The notes under the pieces are model-generated. The model did no database searches. It had not been told where the DNA came from and saw only the letters and a program-made list of their open reading frames with translations. From Glycine soja (taxonomy: Eukaryota > Streptophyta > Magnoliopsida > Fabales > Fabaceae), in the NCBI RefSeq assembly GCF_004193775.1, contig NC_041021.1:1312001-1376000 (forward strand): a stretch of 64,000 nucleotides of DNA, read 5' to 3'. Below are positions 12,873 through 24,849 of the stretch, piece after piece (within the stretch, counting starts at the first letter, position 1; each line of letters begins with the position of its first letter). The position numbers and the translations under genes were made by a program.

Positions 12873-13980
12873 TGTTGAACAAGTGACCTCAGATATCTTA
12901 AGAAGAGGGGGGGTTGAATTAAGATATCACAATCTTTTCCTAATCAAAAATTCTATTTTGATTTTATCCCAATAACCCAAGATTCCTTTTAAAAATGAAC
13001 TCCTAAATAATAATGCAAATTAATCTTACTAAATAGAAATAATAAGCAATACACAATAAACAATAAAGGAGTTTAAGGGAAGAGAAAATGCAAACTCAGA
13101 TTTATACTGATTCGGCCACATCCTTGTGCATACGTCCAGTCCCCAAGCAACCCGCTTGAGAGTTCCACTATCTTGCAAAATCCCTTTACAAGTTTTGAAC
13201 CACACAAGGACAACCCTTTCTTTGTGTTCAGATTTCTTTATAACAAGAGACCCTCGGTCTCTTAATCCCTTTCGAGAAATAGAATGAAGAGAAGAAGAAA
13301 TCTCTCTTGAAAGAGATAGATTGTACAATTGAGCACTCAATTAATTCTTTATTGAATTGCAAGTGTATTGGCCAAGGAATTCTTAAGAGGATAAAATGAT
13401 TTTGCTTTTTGAGAGGATAAGACTTTTTGTTCTGAAAAACTCTAAGCAAATTCGTGTTCCAAGTCACATATAAATAGACCTTTGATGGCCATGTAAAAAC
13501 CATTTGAAAAGTTGTGACCCTTGGAAATAATTTTCTGAAAATCTCATCTGGTAATCGATTACAAGACTTGTGTAATCGATTACAGACTTTAAAATTTGAA
13601 TCAAAACGTTCAGTAACTCCTGGTAATCGATTATCATCCATGTGTAATCGATTACACAGTGTAAAATTTGAATTCAAATTTCTAATAGCTATTATAAGTC
13701 ATTTTGGCCACTGGTAATCGATTACATCCTCTGGTAATTGATTACCAGAGAGTAAATCTATTGAAAAAGATATTTTTGCTTAAATTTCTTGGTCAAACCT
13801 TTTGCAGTTTCAATTTGGAATTCCATTCCTAAAACACTAGAGATCTTCTTGATGTTGTATCTTGTATTCTTGGATTTTTGTCTTGAATTAAACTTGAGAA
13901 ACGCATTTTCATAAGGCATCAAAAACATCACGATCATATAGCATCATGAAAACATCAAAGGCAAAGTCTTTGCTTCTACA
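12873..13980 (+). mobile_element. Solo LTR of a legume copia-type element
   Basis: The block begins TGTTGAACAAGTGACCTCAG and ends TTTGCTTCTACA, giving TG...CA termini. It is flanked by a near-perfect 5-bp target duplication (TATAA at 12868-12872, TGTAA at 13981-13985). Internal marks match legume copia LTRs I recall: a G-run followed by TTGAATTAAGATAT, GTCCAGTCCCCAAGCAACCC, GAGACCCTCGGTCTCTTAATC, and several copies of GGTAATCGATTAC (13540-13750). No internal retrotransposon sequence adjoins it, so I infer LTR-LTR recombination. It lies inside the CACTA-like element and so inserted later. Confidence 0.8.
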
Positions 13981-14035
13981 TGTAAAATTTCATTTTCATA
14001 AGTTTTGATGTGTATATTTTTTGTTTCTAAAAAAG

Positions 14036-14550
14036 GAGTCGAGACAACCAAATTTTGTTGTGTCATTTTTGGCACCATATGCAATAGGGAAAACCACACT
14101 TAGTGGAGTGAAATTATGCTTCGAGGGTGAGATGAATACTAAATGCTACTGGAAGAATATTTGTTAGTATTTTATTTTTGGTGTTTTTAGACTAATCACA
14201 TGTTTTATTTTATGTTACTTGATTTTATGTATGGACCCATGCGCCTTATATCCTCTGCTGAGTGGGATGTTGTTAAATTCAAACCGGAAAAGGGTGTGAA
14301 ATTTTTGAGATTTAGTGATTCTTCTAATGTACTTAGGTAAGATAATATATGCTTTAAAATAATATATTTGATTCGAATTTATTAATGGAGATTTCCTCAC
14401 TGTTTGTTTGTCTGAAAATAAAATGTGCATTAAAGGCAACATTACATGAAGTATGCATATGTTTTCCTACCTGAATATGGAAATACAAAAGTCATGCTTG
14501 CACTTTCTGCAATAGCAAGGGCTATGAAGGAAATGAACAAGGTGACAATA
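14036..14550 (+). pseudogene. Second captured host-gene fragment, family not recognised
   Basis: Three exon-like pieces keep sensible codons. The first (about 14036-14155) includes FVVSFLAPYAIGKTTLSGV. The second (about 14211-14337) includes GPMRLISSAEWDVVKFKPE and ends at a donor-like CTTAG/GTAAGA. The third (about 14452-14550) includes VFLPEYGNTKVMLALSA. Intervening AT-rich pieces look like introns. I do not recognise the protein. It lies in the right half of the CACTA-like element, so capture from a host gene with introns is the simplest reading. Exon limits are approximate. Confidence 0.45.
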
Positions 14551-15305
14551 TTGTAGGTTTTTCTGTCTTCGTTTCTTGCATTTTTATATTGGTTTGCCTC
14601 TTCATTTTTATTTATTGGATGGGATGTATAAATTCATGTTATGTTAATTTTCTTGCATGAAAGTATGCATCTACCTAGAGGTTAGACCTTCGTTTGTATG
14701 CTTTTTGGATCTTCCCTTCAATCTTTGTATAGGCAACCTTAAGCATATTTTTATTTGTGTGTGTGCATGAACACATTGGTGATTAAATGATATTGAGATC
14801 TGTTGGTATTTTAAAAATGTCTAAACTCCTAGGATTAATCCTCTTTGGAATAAGACTATTAGAATTTGGGTTATGTCCTTGTGTATAATGTAATTGACAT
14901 GTTGACATTTTTTCATTTTTTTAAAAAAATATTCTAAGCTGATTCTATGAAAAAACGTATTAAAAGTTTACGTTTTAAGGTGGTTTTTCATAAAATCGTC
15001 TTAGAATTCTCAATTTTTTTAAAATTTATTTTTTTAAATAAAAATATATTGTAAGACGGTTCTTTGACAAATCATGTTAGAAAGTTTACTTTTTAAGACT
15101 ATTTTTAGAAAAATCGTTTTAGAATCCTTAATTTTTTTAGAAAAAAACATCCTTAGATGATTTTAAAGATAACCAATATGGAAATTGAGATGCTAAAATT
15201 ATTGTGAAAATTGTTCACTCTCTATGACGTGACTTCAAAGATGATTTTCAAACCTTCGTGAAATATTAAAAAAAAACAATGTAAAAAACGTTTTTTCTAA
15301 TAGTA

Positions 15306-15640
15306 TTTACAAACTAAAAAGAGCCTTAATTTTGACAATCGCATATTACAAGCATTAAGCAGGTATAAAGAGCCCCCACTCACTCTTTTCTTCCTTTTTT
15401 CTATACTCCACAAGTCTAGTTCATTTTTGGGATAAAAATATTAATTAAACATTTGCACAAATACAAAAGCCCTATAAAAACTAGAAAGAGCCTCAATTTT
15501 TGCAATGGCATCATGAGTGGCATATTACAACTATTAAGTAGGTACAAGGAGCCCCCACTCACTCCTTTTTCCAATAAATTCTAAAACCCTTTTTCTTCCT
15601 TCTTTTTTCTTGGTTCCTCTTTTTTTAGATGGGAAAGATG
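15306..15640 (+). repeat. Copies B and C of the roughly 170-bp tandem repeat
   Basis: Two adjacent copies, starting near 15309 and 15477, each contain ACAAACTA or AAAACTAGAAAGAGCC, a CATATTACAA block, TTAAG(C/T)AGGTA and GAGCCCCCACTCACTC. They match copy A on the other side of the CACTA-like element, which therefore inserted into a pre-existing array. Confidence 0.75.
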
Positions 15641-18600
15641 CACAATTTGGGAGACCCACTTCATGATTTAGTTGTAAGAAGGCTTTGCTAAACCTAATTG
15701 TTCGAGAATCTAGGACCATAACGCATGGGAAGTGATAGTGGTGCGAAGGTGGGACAATAGTGTTGGGAAGCCAGTCTCTTCAACTATGTGGTAGGGTTTG
15801 TGAGTTTGGGATCATCATGCTCTTCTAAGGAGATAATTTGCATAGTATGTCAAAAAAAAGGAAGTCATAAGGGAACTGATTGAAGAGTGTGGTCTATTGC
15901 CAGAAAGACACACCCTAAGTAGCAGGAACTCCAATGCTTAATTAATTAAGATGTTGCATATTGTTGCCTTGTTGGGTATGGAAAAGTGCTTTTAAATAAT
16001 TGGAGTTTTTGGTTTCTTATAAATTTTGAAGTTCCTTAGGTATCCAAATGATATTATAGGTTTCAAGTGATCACTTTTTTATAAGAATCCCTCACAATTA
16101 CTTGCAGCAGCGTTTGTAACTTCCAAGAAATTAAACCTTTAATTTGTGTTCGTACAAGATTGTAATTTAAAGGTGCACCAATATAATAAGTGAAATCTAA
16201 AATAAACCGAGGCTTTAAACTGAGAGTTATATGTCGATTTTTTTTATATTAAAATTTGTGACTTTTTTGTTTTATAAAAATTAATAATAAATCATTTAAA
16301 AAAAAAAGCTTAAAGTTTAAATTTTAGCAGTCTTATTCTTGGGTTGCCTTAGTAATTTGCACAATAAAATAAGGAGAAAAACATTTGATACGAAATTATA
16401 GAGTATGAAAATTGACAAAAGTGAAGAAGCTGCTAACATATAAAATTACTTCTCTCTTTTTTGTTAAAATTCCTCATCAATCTGTACATATTATCTTTTT
16501 GGTGTGAATAAGGAATCTCTCTACTAAAAGTTAAGAACTAATTTTTGAGATATTGAAATTTATTAACAGAATTAACATTTTTTGATATATATTTTTTCAC
16601 ACACACCAGTTAAAAATCAAACTCTTTAACTACATATTCAAAAATTAAATTTATCTATCATGTGTGTAGTCTGTTCATATTATCTAGCATTGCTGATAAA
16701 TGAACTAAGTTGAGAAGAAGTTTTCGATCTTTTAAAGGTTAATTTGGATTCCACGTAGCAGTGTTGTAGACACAATAAATGGGTCTCTTACATGCTTTGG
16801 GATGCAATAACCCCATGTTCCTCAACGTCTGTGCTGTTGACCAACGTGCCCATCAAGAAGGAATTGTTTCTCCCCTTTATTGGGCCTACGGGTTGTTTTT
16901 TTTGGATCAAGATCAAACTTCAATTGGTCCAGCTTTACTCGTGGTTCCTGTCAAGCTACCAAATAGCAATTATACACCCACCCACACACAGCAATGAAGT
17001 GAATGAACACATGCATCCAAAACATATAACACAATTAGGTGACGAAATTAGGCTGTTTTAATTGGAGTAGTACAAACAATAGTAATGCTAAAAATGTGAT
17101 TTAATATTTAGTGTATTTTATTGAATATTTTTAATTAGTTAAAGATATAAATATTAAAGTTTTTTTAATTTCTCATGTGTCTTCCTTCAATAGCAATTTT
17201 GATAAAAGTAGGATACTAAATGTTGACACTCCTTTTAACGAGAATTTGGACCTTAGTAGTCCTTAGAGTATTTATCTTTACAACACTGATTAGTGCTATT
17301 ATTAGTTAAAAATAATTTCCGAAAAAAAATATTAGACATTAATTAAAGGGAAAAAAATAAAAATTTGGGGAGTCATAGCTGCTAGACGTAGCTCCAAACT
17401 GAACCAAAGTTGGAAAGAAACTTTTATTGAGAGTTTCTCACATTCGATTGTTTAAAGAGGGCTTTTTTCTTGTTTAAATAACATTATAATTAAATCCTAG
17501 GTTGAAAAGGCCATAATAAAAAGAAAATATTTCATGTCAGAAAAGGGAGTAAAAGTGATTCAGCATCATTAAATGTTTTACCTTAATCCCATATCCTAAC
17601 AACCCAATCCATGTCAAAAGATTGATACCTAGATTTTATTTTATTTTTTCTGGGGGGAGATTGATATCTAGATTATAGATCTCGATTGAGTTTGACTTAA
17701 ATTTTTATTAAAGATAGCTTCATATATATTATCTCTAATCTTAAATATAAGATATTTTTAATTAATTTACGAGAATTAAGAAAGATGATAAATTTAATCA
17801 ATAACATTTAGTTTTTTTTAATAATTTATATTATTTTTTCAAATTAGTCTTTAAGATTTTAGAATTCATCATCCCACTCTTATAGTTACTTCAAATCTTG
17901 CAGAGGGACCCCCAAATCCCAGCCATGGGAAGGAACATTCTTCGAACTGTAGATGGTGCCACTCATGGACTCACATTCCTCGTCCCATTCCATTCTCAGA
18001 ATTGGCCATTCCTATCTTCCTTCAACTTTTTGAACCATTCCTCTAAAAATTCCTCCAAAAGAAGGAGCAAGTTCCAAAATACAGCTAAGCAATTGTTCCA
18101 CCTTCTCATGACCTCTTTGATTTTGCTAGCTAGCTAGTTCTATCTTGTTAAATGGTTAGGGATCAAAATTAGGGACATATTCAATGGGTCTCCTAGACAT
18201 GTTGGATATATGTTTATGGACACGAATTTTTGTTGTAAAGAAAACTTGGCACCAAAAATTTCAGTGTGTTTCATATACATAATTTATCCGTGGCCATTCA
18301 TTTCTTTTGGAATAAAGCACAAGATGTGAGTCCATGTGGTATTGCTTAAGTGCCTTTAAGTCAATTTATTCTACTTGTTCGGTAGGGAGGGTGATTATAT
18401 TAACTGTCTCATTAGAATTCCTTGCTTGTTTTTTCCTACTCTTGATTTTCTTCTTAGTGATTCGTCTCCCAACCAAAACATGGCAAAAAAATATAAGGAA
18501 AAGATCTTATTCGAATTCCCTTTAAATTGTTGCCTGCTCTCATTTTTAAAATATATATTTTCCTATCATTTTAGATTTGGAATTTCTTCCCTTCACCATG

Positions 18601-19507
18601 ACCACATACTATGCAGCTTTTAAATTCTGATCGTTCCACTGTAATTTAATCCAAAAATAAAATGGTGGATAAGCTCAAGTCACTAATGAATAATGGTGGA
18701 TAAGCTCAAACACGGAAGGCTACATCATAATCCATAAGGGCAGGGAGTTGCTAAGTGTTGACTATACCAAATCGAGCATATTTCATTTGTCACTTCTACA
18801 TCATTGATCATTGTAGAACCACACACCTTATCCATGAGTTATATGTTCAAAATATTAGTTTTTTAATAATTTGATTTAAAAAGAAAAACTGAAAGAGTGT
18901 AACAGATTAAAATTGTCATTTATATATGTCTATGTATATGAATAAAGCTTGTGATACAAATGACAACAATTTTTAAGATGTTAAGAATATATTAAAAGAC
19001 CAACACTGAATGACACAATGACACAAGTTGAATGACTCTTTTTTCTTAACCATCTAGGATTCGAATTTTGATTGCTTTTTGAATATGAAATAAATTTTGT
19101 TAGAAAGAAAATACTCATCTTATATATATTTACAAATTATGACAAAAAAAAAAATAACCAATACAACTTCCCGTTAAATCTACTTAGTGTCAATACTTAA
19201 AAAAAATGTTAAAAGTTCTTGAAAATGTTCGAGTGGGAAAAATATATAGTATCATTACAATTTAGAAACAAATCAGTTTTTTTGGGTTAACAAATGAGTT
19301 GTTATTATCTCATAGATTTGAAACACAATTATGTTCTCACGTGGTAGGATCTCTCTTGGGACTGGACCATAGTGTGTCCCATGGGCCATATTGTGATATA
19401 CTTGATTTTTTGGAACTAGTTTTTTGTAAAAAAAACAGATTGTGATCTCTCATAAATGCCCTGTTGGGTGTGACATGCTTTTGTTCCCACACTACACATC
19501 AAGGAAA
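15641..19507. other. Intergenic DNA, no gene seen
   Basis: No frame is convincing. The slightly GC-richer islands at 16740-17000 and 17890-18140 hold 60-90 codon frames without recognisable motifs, start context or splice partners, so I did not call them. Confidence 0.5.
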
Positions 19508-19868
19508 GGGTATTGCTTTGCGCACCTAGCAAATTACTGGTACACCCAGTACAAGATGGGCAATTCCAATATTACCCTTCCATAAAGCTAATATAAATTG
19601 TTAATCCATAAGCCTATTACGGATTGACAATTTGTATGCCACAAAATTAATTGTCACAAATTTTATTATGAGCTTATGGATTTCCAATCTATAATGGGCT
19701 TATGAATTCGCAATCCGTATCAGTTTTACAGAAGGACAATATTAAAATTGTCAATCCGTAATGGACTTATGGATTCACAATTGATATCAGCTTTAAGGAA
19801 TGGTAATATTGGAATTGTTCATCTTGTGTGGGTGTACCAGCAATTTTCTGTGTTTGCAAAGTAATACC
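19508..19868. mobile_element. Foldback MITE with about 125-bp inverted arms
   Basis: The left arm (GGTATTGCTTTGC..., CTGGTACACCCA, CAATTCCAATATTAC, ATTACGGATTGACAATTT) is the reverse complement, with moderate divergence, of the right arm ending GCAAAGTAATACC. The short spacer is itself partly repetitive (ATAATGGGCTTATG against GTAATGGACTTATG). Flanks AGGAAAG and AGGAAGG may be a decayed target duplication. There is no coding capacity and no confident superfamily. Confidence 0.75.
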
Positions 19869-22800
19869 AGGAAGGAAATTGACTGATCCTACTACCCACG
19901 GCCTGAAATGATTTTGGGCTGCTTGGTCATTTCTTTTTGTTGTTGAATCCAAGTTGTTTATTTCTTCACCGACCAAAAAAGTGTCTATCTGACGTATTGC
20001 TTTCTTTTAATATTGATGAGAAAACAAGATTGTCTTCTACAATACTGGCAAATAATCATTGATGTTACATAACTTTATCAAACTGATATAGAAGAGGATT
20101 TCAGTTTGGAATGTGATAATTGACAATGAGGAGAGAATAATATGCTTGCTAGATAAGACGATTATAGGTGACATGGAGTAGCTATAATTTGCATTGTATT
20201 TTCCCTTTTAATCCTAAATTAGGATGAAAAGCGTGTGAAATTGTGATTTTGTGAGTATTCTCGTTTTTTTTCATATTATTGTATTATTTATATCATTTTA
20301 AAACTAAAAACATATTGTATTTTCTTAATTATTTTGAGTCTTACACCCAATAGTTTTTTTTTTATTACTTCATCCGATTGAATTCTGTCAAGATTGGATC
20401 CTAATGCCCAAATCTTTTTGGGCCAATGAATCATCCAAGATCCCCTAAAAGTCCATTGAGTTATTCACATGTTCATCTCATGCATGTCAAGAACTCCAAA
20501 GGCAATTGTTAAATATACCTTACTAAATTAATAATATATATACCTCCCGTTTTCCTTTATTTTTACGTACGGTTTAGTCTACGGTAGAATAGTAAGCTAA
20601 GTGGTCCACCGATACACCACTATTATCAGTCCTTAGATTTATTATTAAAATATTTCAATGGTTGAGATTAAAATGAAACAATCTTTTGTAGAGATTGGTA
20701 TTATATAAATATTATCTTGTAATATTATATTAAAATTTGTAAAATATTTATGTCAAATTAACATTTCTCAAAAAAAAGTAGCAATATTTTCAACATTAAA
20801 TGTTAAACCATGACCATTTATAATAGATTAATGTAGCTAAAAAAGGTAGCAATATTTAAATGTGTTATATTGTAATATGATAAGAACATGAGATTGTTAT
20901 GAATGAAGCACAAAAAGTGATAATGAAATGAAAGGAACCGATCCTTTAAATTATATGCAAAAAGCAATCTAAAAACATAAGCAAACAAATATTAATTTGC
21001 CCTTTTCGGTTAAATACAACCTCTGTAAACGATTTTGAAATATTGGGTGATTCAAAGGAATTTCTAACTTTTGGTTGTATGCATATCTTATTATGGAATT
21101 TTGGCTTTTTTTTAGGTGATTTTGGTTTCTAGTTTTTTTTTCTTCTTCTTTAGTGTGGTTCACTTTAAACTTTGAATCATGATTTGTTCTTTATCAGAAT
21201 TGAAGATGATGTCTCAATTGTTATTTTTACTGCTTTTTTTTTAATCTTGTTTTGCAAGGTTAAGGTTGCCTCTCTTCATCTAATGTCCTGTCCATTATTT
21301 GCTTGGATGTCTTTCTCCTTAAATGGCCCTAATTTTAAGATTGAATATGTTTCTTCATGTGATTAAGAGATCGATGTGTCTTTTATCTTTTTGGATGTCT
21401 TCTATCCTTTACATACATTTATAATATATCATTGGTTTTTCATTCCTTTTTTATATTTATAAAGTGAAACATATATTATTACTTTATAAAATATAAAATA
21501 TATAGGAAATTATTTTGTAGGATAATGTGACTATTAAACATAAGAACTATAATAGATATTTTTTTATCCATGATTTATGATACATATCTTATTTAACTAA
21601 TTAAATTAGAACTTCTTAGTATGTTATATTAGATATAATTTTAAACTATGTAACAAATTATTACCTTTTTATCCAATAGTATCATTTTCAACATTAATTA
21701 TAGACTCCTGATCATTTTCAACATGATTGAACTACTCGGAATTTAAAAAATCAAACATTTCATTAAGGTCTTGAAAAAAAAAATAATGTTTCCTGTTAAT
21801 TTGAGTCTAGACAATTTTTTTGTTACAATTTGAATTTAGACAATGATAATTATTTGAGTGAAGAAGTTGTTGTTGTTTGTTGTAGGTTATTATTATATGT
21901 AGAAAGGTTTGTTGTATATTATAGTAGTTATTGCGTTGGTAATACCATTATGACGGAGAAAAAGTCTTGGGTAGACACACACTCACCCCGCCATTTTTTG
22001 ACACAACAAATCGACATGTATTAAATAAAGATTTAATTAATCATTTAATTTTATACTTTTTTTCAACTTATCTATTTTTTATAATTAAATAAGTGAATTT
22101 TTTTATTCTGTTAAGAAAATTTTTTAGTTTAAAGTTAATAAATGAATTTTTTTAGTCTCTCAGATTTATATTTTAATTGTCATTAATTTTTTTTAATTCC
22201 ATTAGACAAAAACTTTTTAGAAATTAAAATATAAACTTCCTAAAATATTTACTTATTAACGAACTAAAATTGATAAGTAATTTACTTATTAACGAACTAA
22301 AATTGTTAAGTTTAAAAATTATTAAGACTAAATGAATAATTAGACCTAAAATAAATAATTCCGCATTTCCCTAAGTTAGCTTTGTGCTCGTTGAATGCGG
22401 CATCTTCCTCTTCCATCCATATTGCCCTTACCAACAAAATCGGCATCAACTACATGCAGAGCATGAGGCAAACAATCAACCACCACGTCGATGGGGTGAA
22501 CTTCCTCAAACAGGTTCGCACTTTCATCGACACGGGTATCTCCGTAACCATCATCAAGGAAACATCGAAACTCCCTTTTTTTTTCTTTAATCAGCCAATT
22601 GAAACACTCATTGTGACCAACATTCTTTTGTTTCAAGGCACCTAGAGTCATCATCATCCCCTTCTACCCCAAAACCGTTGTGAACCCTATCAATATCTTC
22701 TAGTATTTTATTATTGATTCTTCCTCTCCACTGTGCCTCTAAATGAATGATAAGTTTTGTATTTTAATTATAGATTATAGAGCGAAACTTATATTCATGG

Positions 22801-24134
22801 ACCAACAAAGTAGAGATCCGTGGAGGTATCAACATGTTTTTGAGTAAACATGGACCATGTGGTCGAAAATTTGCAGAAGCGAGAAAGCACAATTAGGAAA
22901 ATGCAGACCCATTTGTTTTTTATTTCACATGTGTCATAATATTATTTGTTGTGTCTAAGGGTGAGGTGGTGGGTGTGTGCCCCTCCAAGACTTTCTCTAT
23001 TATGGATGTTTAGGTTATTTAGTTATTTGAATAACCATAACCATATAATAGTTATATGACAATTGGATTTTATAACCATATTCATTACTTATTTTTCATA
23101 TATAATCAGTTTTAGTTTTGTAAAATTAATTTTGATTTTAAAAATTGGTTATATAAATTTTCTGCTTTGTTTCTATTTTTCCATTGATAAAAAAAAATCC
23201 AAAGTCGGTCATATAACCGGTTAGCTTTGAGTTCCCCTATAACTTGTATTTGGGCTTGAGTCATTAATTTCCTTTTTCATCTAGATCTTCGACTACTTAA
23301 TTAGTCTTTGGGGCCTTGAAATATCCATCTTCATCTTAAGAGATTCACACTTGTGTTAATTGATTTTGGGTTACCTATTTTTTTTTTTATATTAATCCTC
23401 CGGTTTATTAAGAAAAATTGATCATAATTATTCGTATAAGTACTGTATTTAATATGAAACATGTGGTTGGTTTTAAAATAGTCTCGTGGATAGCCCAACA
23501 AATACATATTCATTGAAATATTCATGCCCCAATCATTACTAGTTTTGTTCAGTCTCAAAAAATAAATAAAGTCTAATCATAAATTATTTCTATTAATGAT
23601 CAAACTCAGATAGTACTAAAACGATTTAACTTTAACTTAATCAATTGTGTCTAATGATTTAATTAGATTACTTAAGACTTGTCACATAAAAAATAAAAAA
23701 TAAAAAAACACTTTCAATTCATATATTTCTTATATAAAGAGTGATTTACTAAGTTAAAGAAATGAACAAATGTTATTGACTCGAGGCTTTAAAAGCTATA
23801 TATCGTACGTCTCCTACCTTAAAAAAAGCTATCGGTTTTCAAGGTACGTATTTCTATCTATCTTTTGTATTCTTTCCTTTTACATGCTTTTTTTTTTGTA
23901 ACTGAGTTCCTTTTACATATTTAGTTTAGGTTATTCTGTGCTTATTATATTAGGAAATTGTTTAAAAATATCTTGTTTTATTTGATTTAAAATTTTATAG
24001 GATATAAAATTTCAAAATAATAATAACAAATTTTCAAAATGAATTATAAACAACAACTATGTAGAAACGACTTTTTTCTTCTTATAATTTCTTTTATTTA
24101 TTACAGAAAATAAAACATATTTTGGACAAGTCAT
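19869..24134. other. AT-rich intergenic DNA with one unrecognised GC-richer island
   Basis: Mostly non-coding. The island 22380-22660 is GC-richer than its surroundings and open on both strands for 87-93 codons. It matches no family I recognise and has neither splice signals nor neighbours that support a gene. It may be a captured or decayed exon. Confidence 0.45.
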
Positions 24135-24218
24135 TTAACCTAACTATCTTTTTTTTGGGGTCAGCCAAAAGATACTTTCATAAAGGGTACCAGAAGTACC
24201 AATTAACCTAACTATCTT
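24135..24218 (-). mobile_element. Tiny 5'-truncated retro-insert with 16-bp target duplication
   Basis: A 52-bp insert (24151-24202) lies between two perfect copies of TTAACCTAACTATCTT (24135-24150, 24203-24218). On the minus strand it ends in an A-run preceded by GGCTGACCCC, like the 3' end of a plant LINE. Size and duplication length fit a severely 5'-truncated LINE or SINE copy made by target-primed reverse transcription. Confidence 0.75.
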
Positions 24219-24849
24219 AGGACAAATGTTTCGAAAGTGTCTGAAATTTAATTTTTATCTTTCTCCATGCAAAAGTGATTACAAAACCTAACCAAGATTA
24301 TTTTATTTTAGAATTCAGAATTTTTCAATTGTTTTTTCCAAATCTAATAAAATTGGGCTCCATTTCAATTTTTTCCTCACTAACCTAGATTTGTGAATCT
24401 TATATGTTCCTTTTATGCCACTTCCATACTAAATTTTCCAAATGTAACAAAATTGACCTCCCTTTCAATTCTTTCCTCAAACGCTGCTGCATGAGATTAT
24501 TAGTGAAGCCAATCGGTTCCTTTTACGCCATGTCCACATTTGAAAAAAGAAGAAAAGCAATCTGAAATCGCAAATAATCAAATACGCATTGACGATTGAA
24601 AAGAAGTACCACTACTACTACTACAAACTACAAAAGTTCCCCTCTCCAAAAACACCCTTTTTGTAAAAAAACAAAAAAGAAGCTATAAAACATTTTTTTT
24701 TGCTAACACATTATATCTTCATTCACATTAACTTTTAGTTTTCTAATTAACTTTAGTTTAGTTTCTCCACTGCTTCTGATTAATTAATTAGATGATGAAG
24801 AGGTAGTAGAGGCCGGTGGCGTGCAGGAGTAGGAGACTATATTATAGGG
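24219..24849. other. Downstream flank of the HD-Zip gene, including its probable 3' UTR
   Basis: No separate gene is visible. The part next to 24850 should contain the 3' UTR and poly(A) site of the minus-strand HD-Zip gene. I could not single out one poly(A) signal. Confidence 0.5.

Larger units (their letters stand above)
11445..15305 (+). mobile_element. Non-autonomous CACTA-like element with captured gene fragments
   Basis: The left end reads CACTATTGTAAAAATGG and the right end reads TTTTTTCTAATAGTA, which approximates the inverted complement of the legume CACTA end CACTATTAGAAAAA. Both subterminal regions carry repeated short motifs of the AAGACG(G/A)TTTT and AAAACCGTCTT type (11540-11650 and 14940-15180), as CACTA elements do for transposase binding. 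Flanking 3-bp duplication is imperfect (TAT/TTT). No transposase frame is present. Inside are a decayed glutaredoxin-family gene, a second exon-like fragment and a nested solo LTR. The ends are degraded, so the class is likely but not certain. Confidence 0.65.

Noticed and set aside
13540..13750. Possible CRISPR-like or regulatory array of TGGTAATCGATTAC palindromes
   Set aside because: These palindromes are a known feature of legume copia LTRs and occur inside a recognisable solo LTR. The DNA is plant nuclear.
16779..17061. Two overlapping plus-strand frames
   Set aside because: No motif, no homology that I recognise, and no exon-like boundaries.
22376..22657. 93-codon minus-strand frame in a GC-richer island
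   Set aside because: Both strands are open, no family is recognised, and no splice or promoter context is visible. Kept only as an unexplained island.
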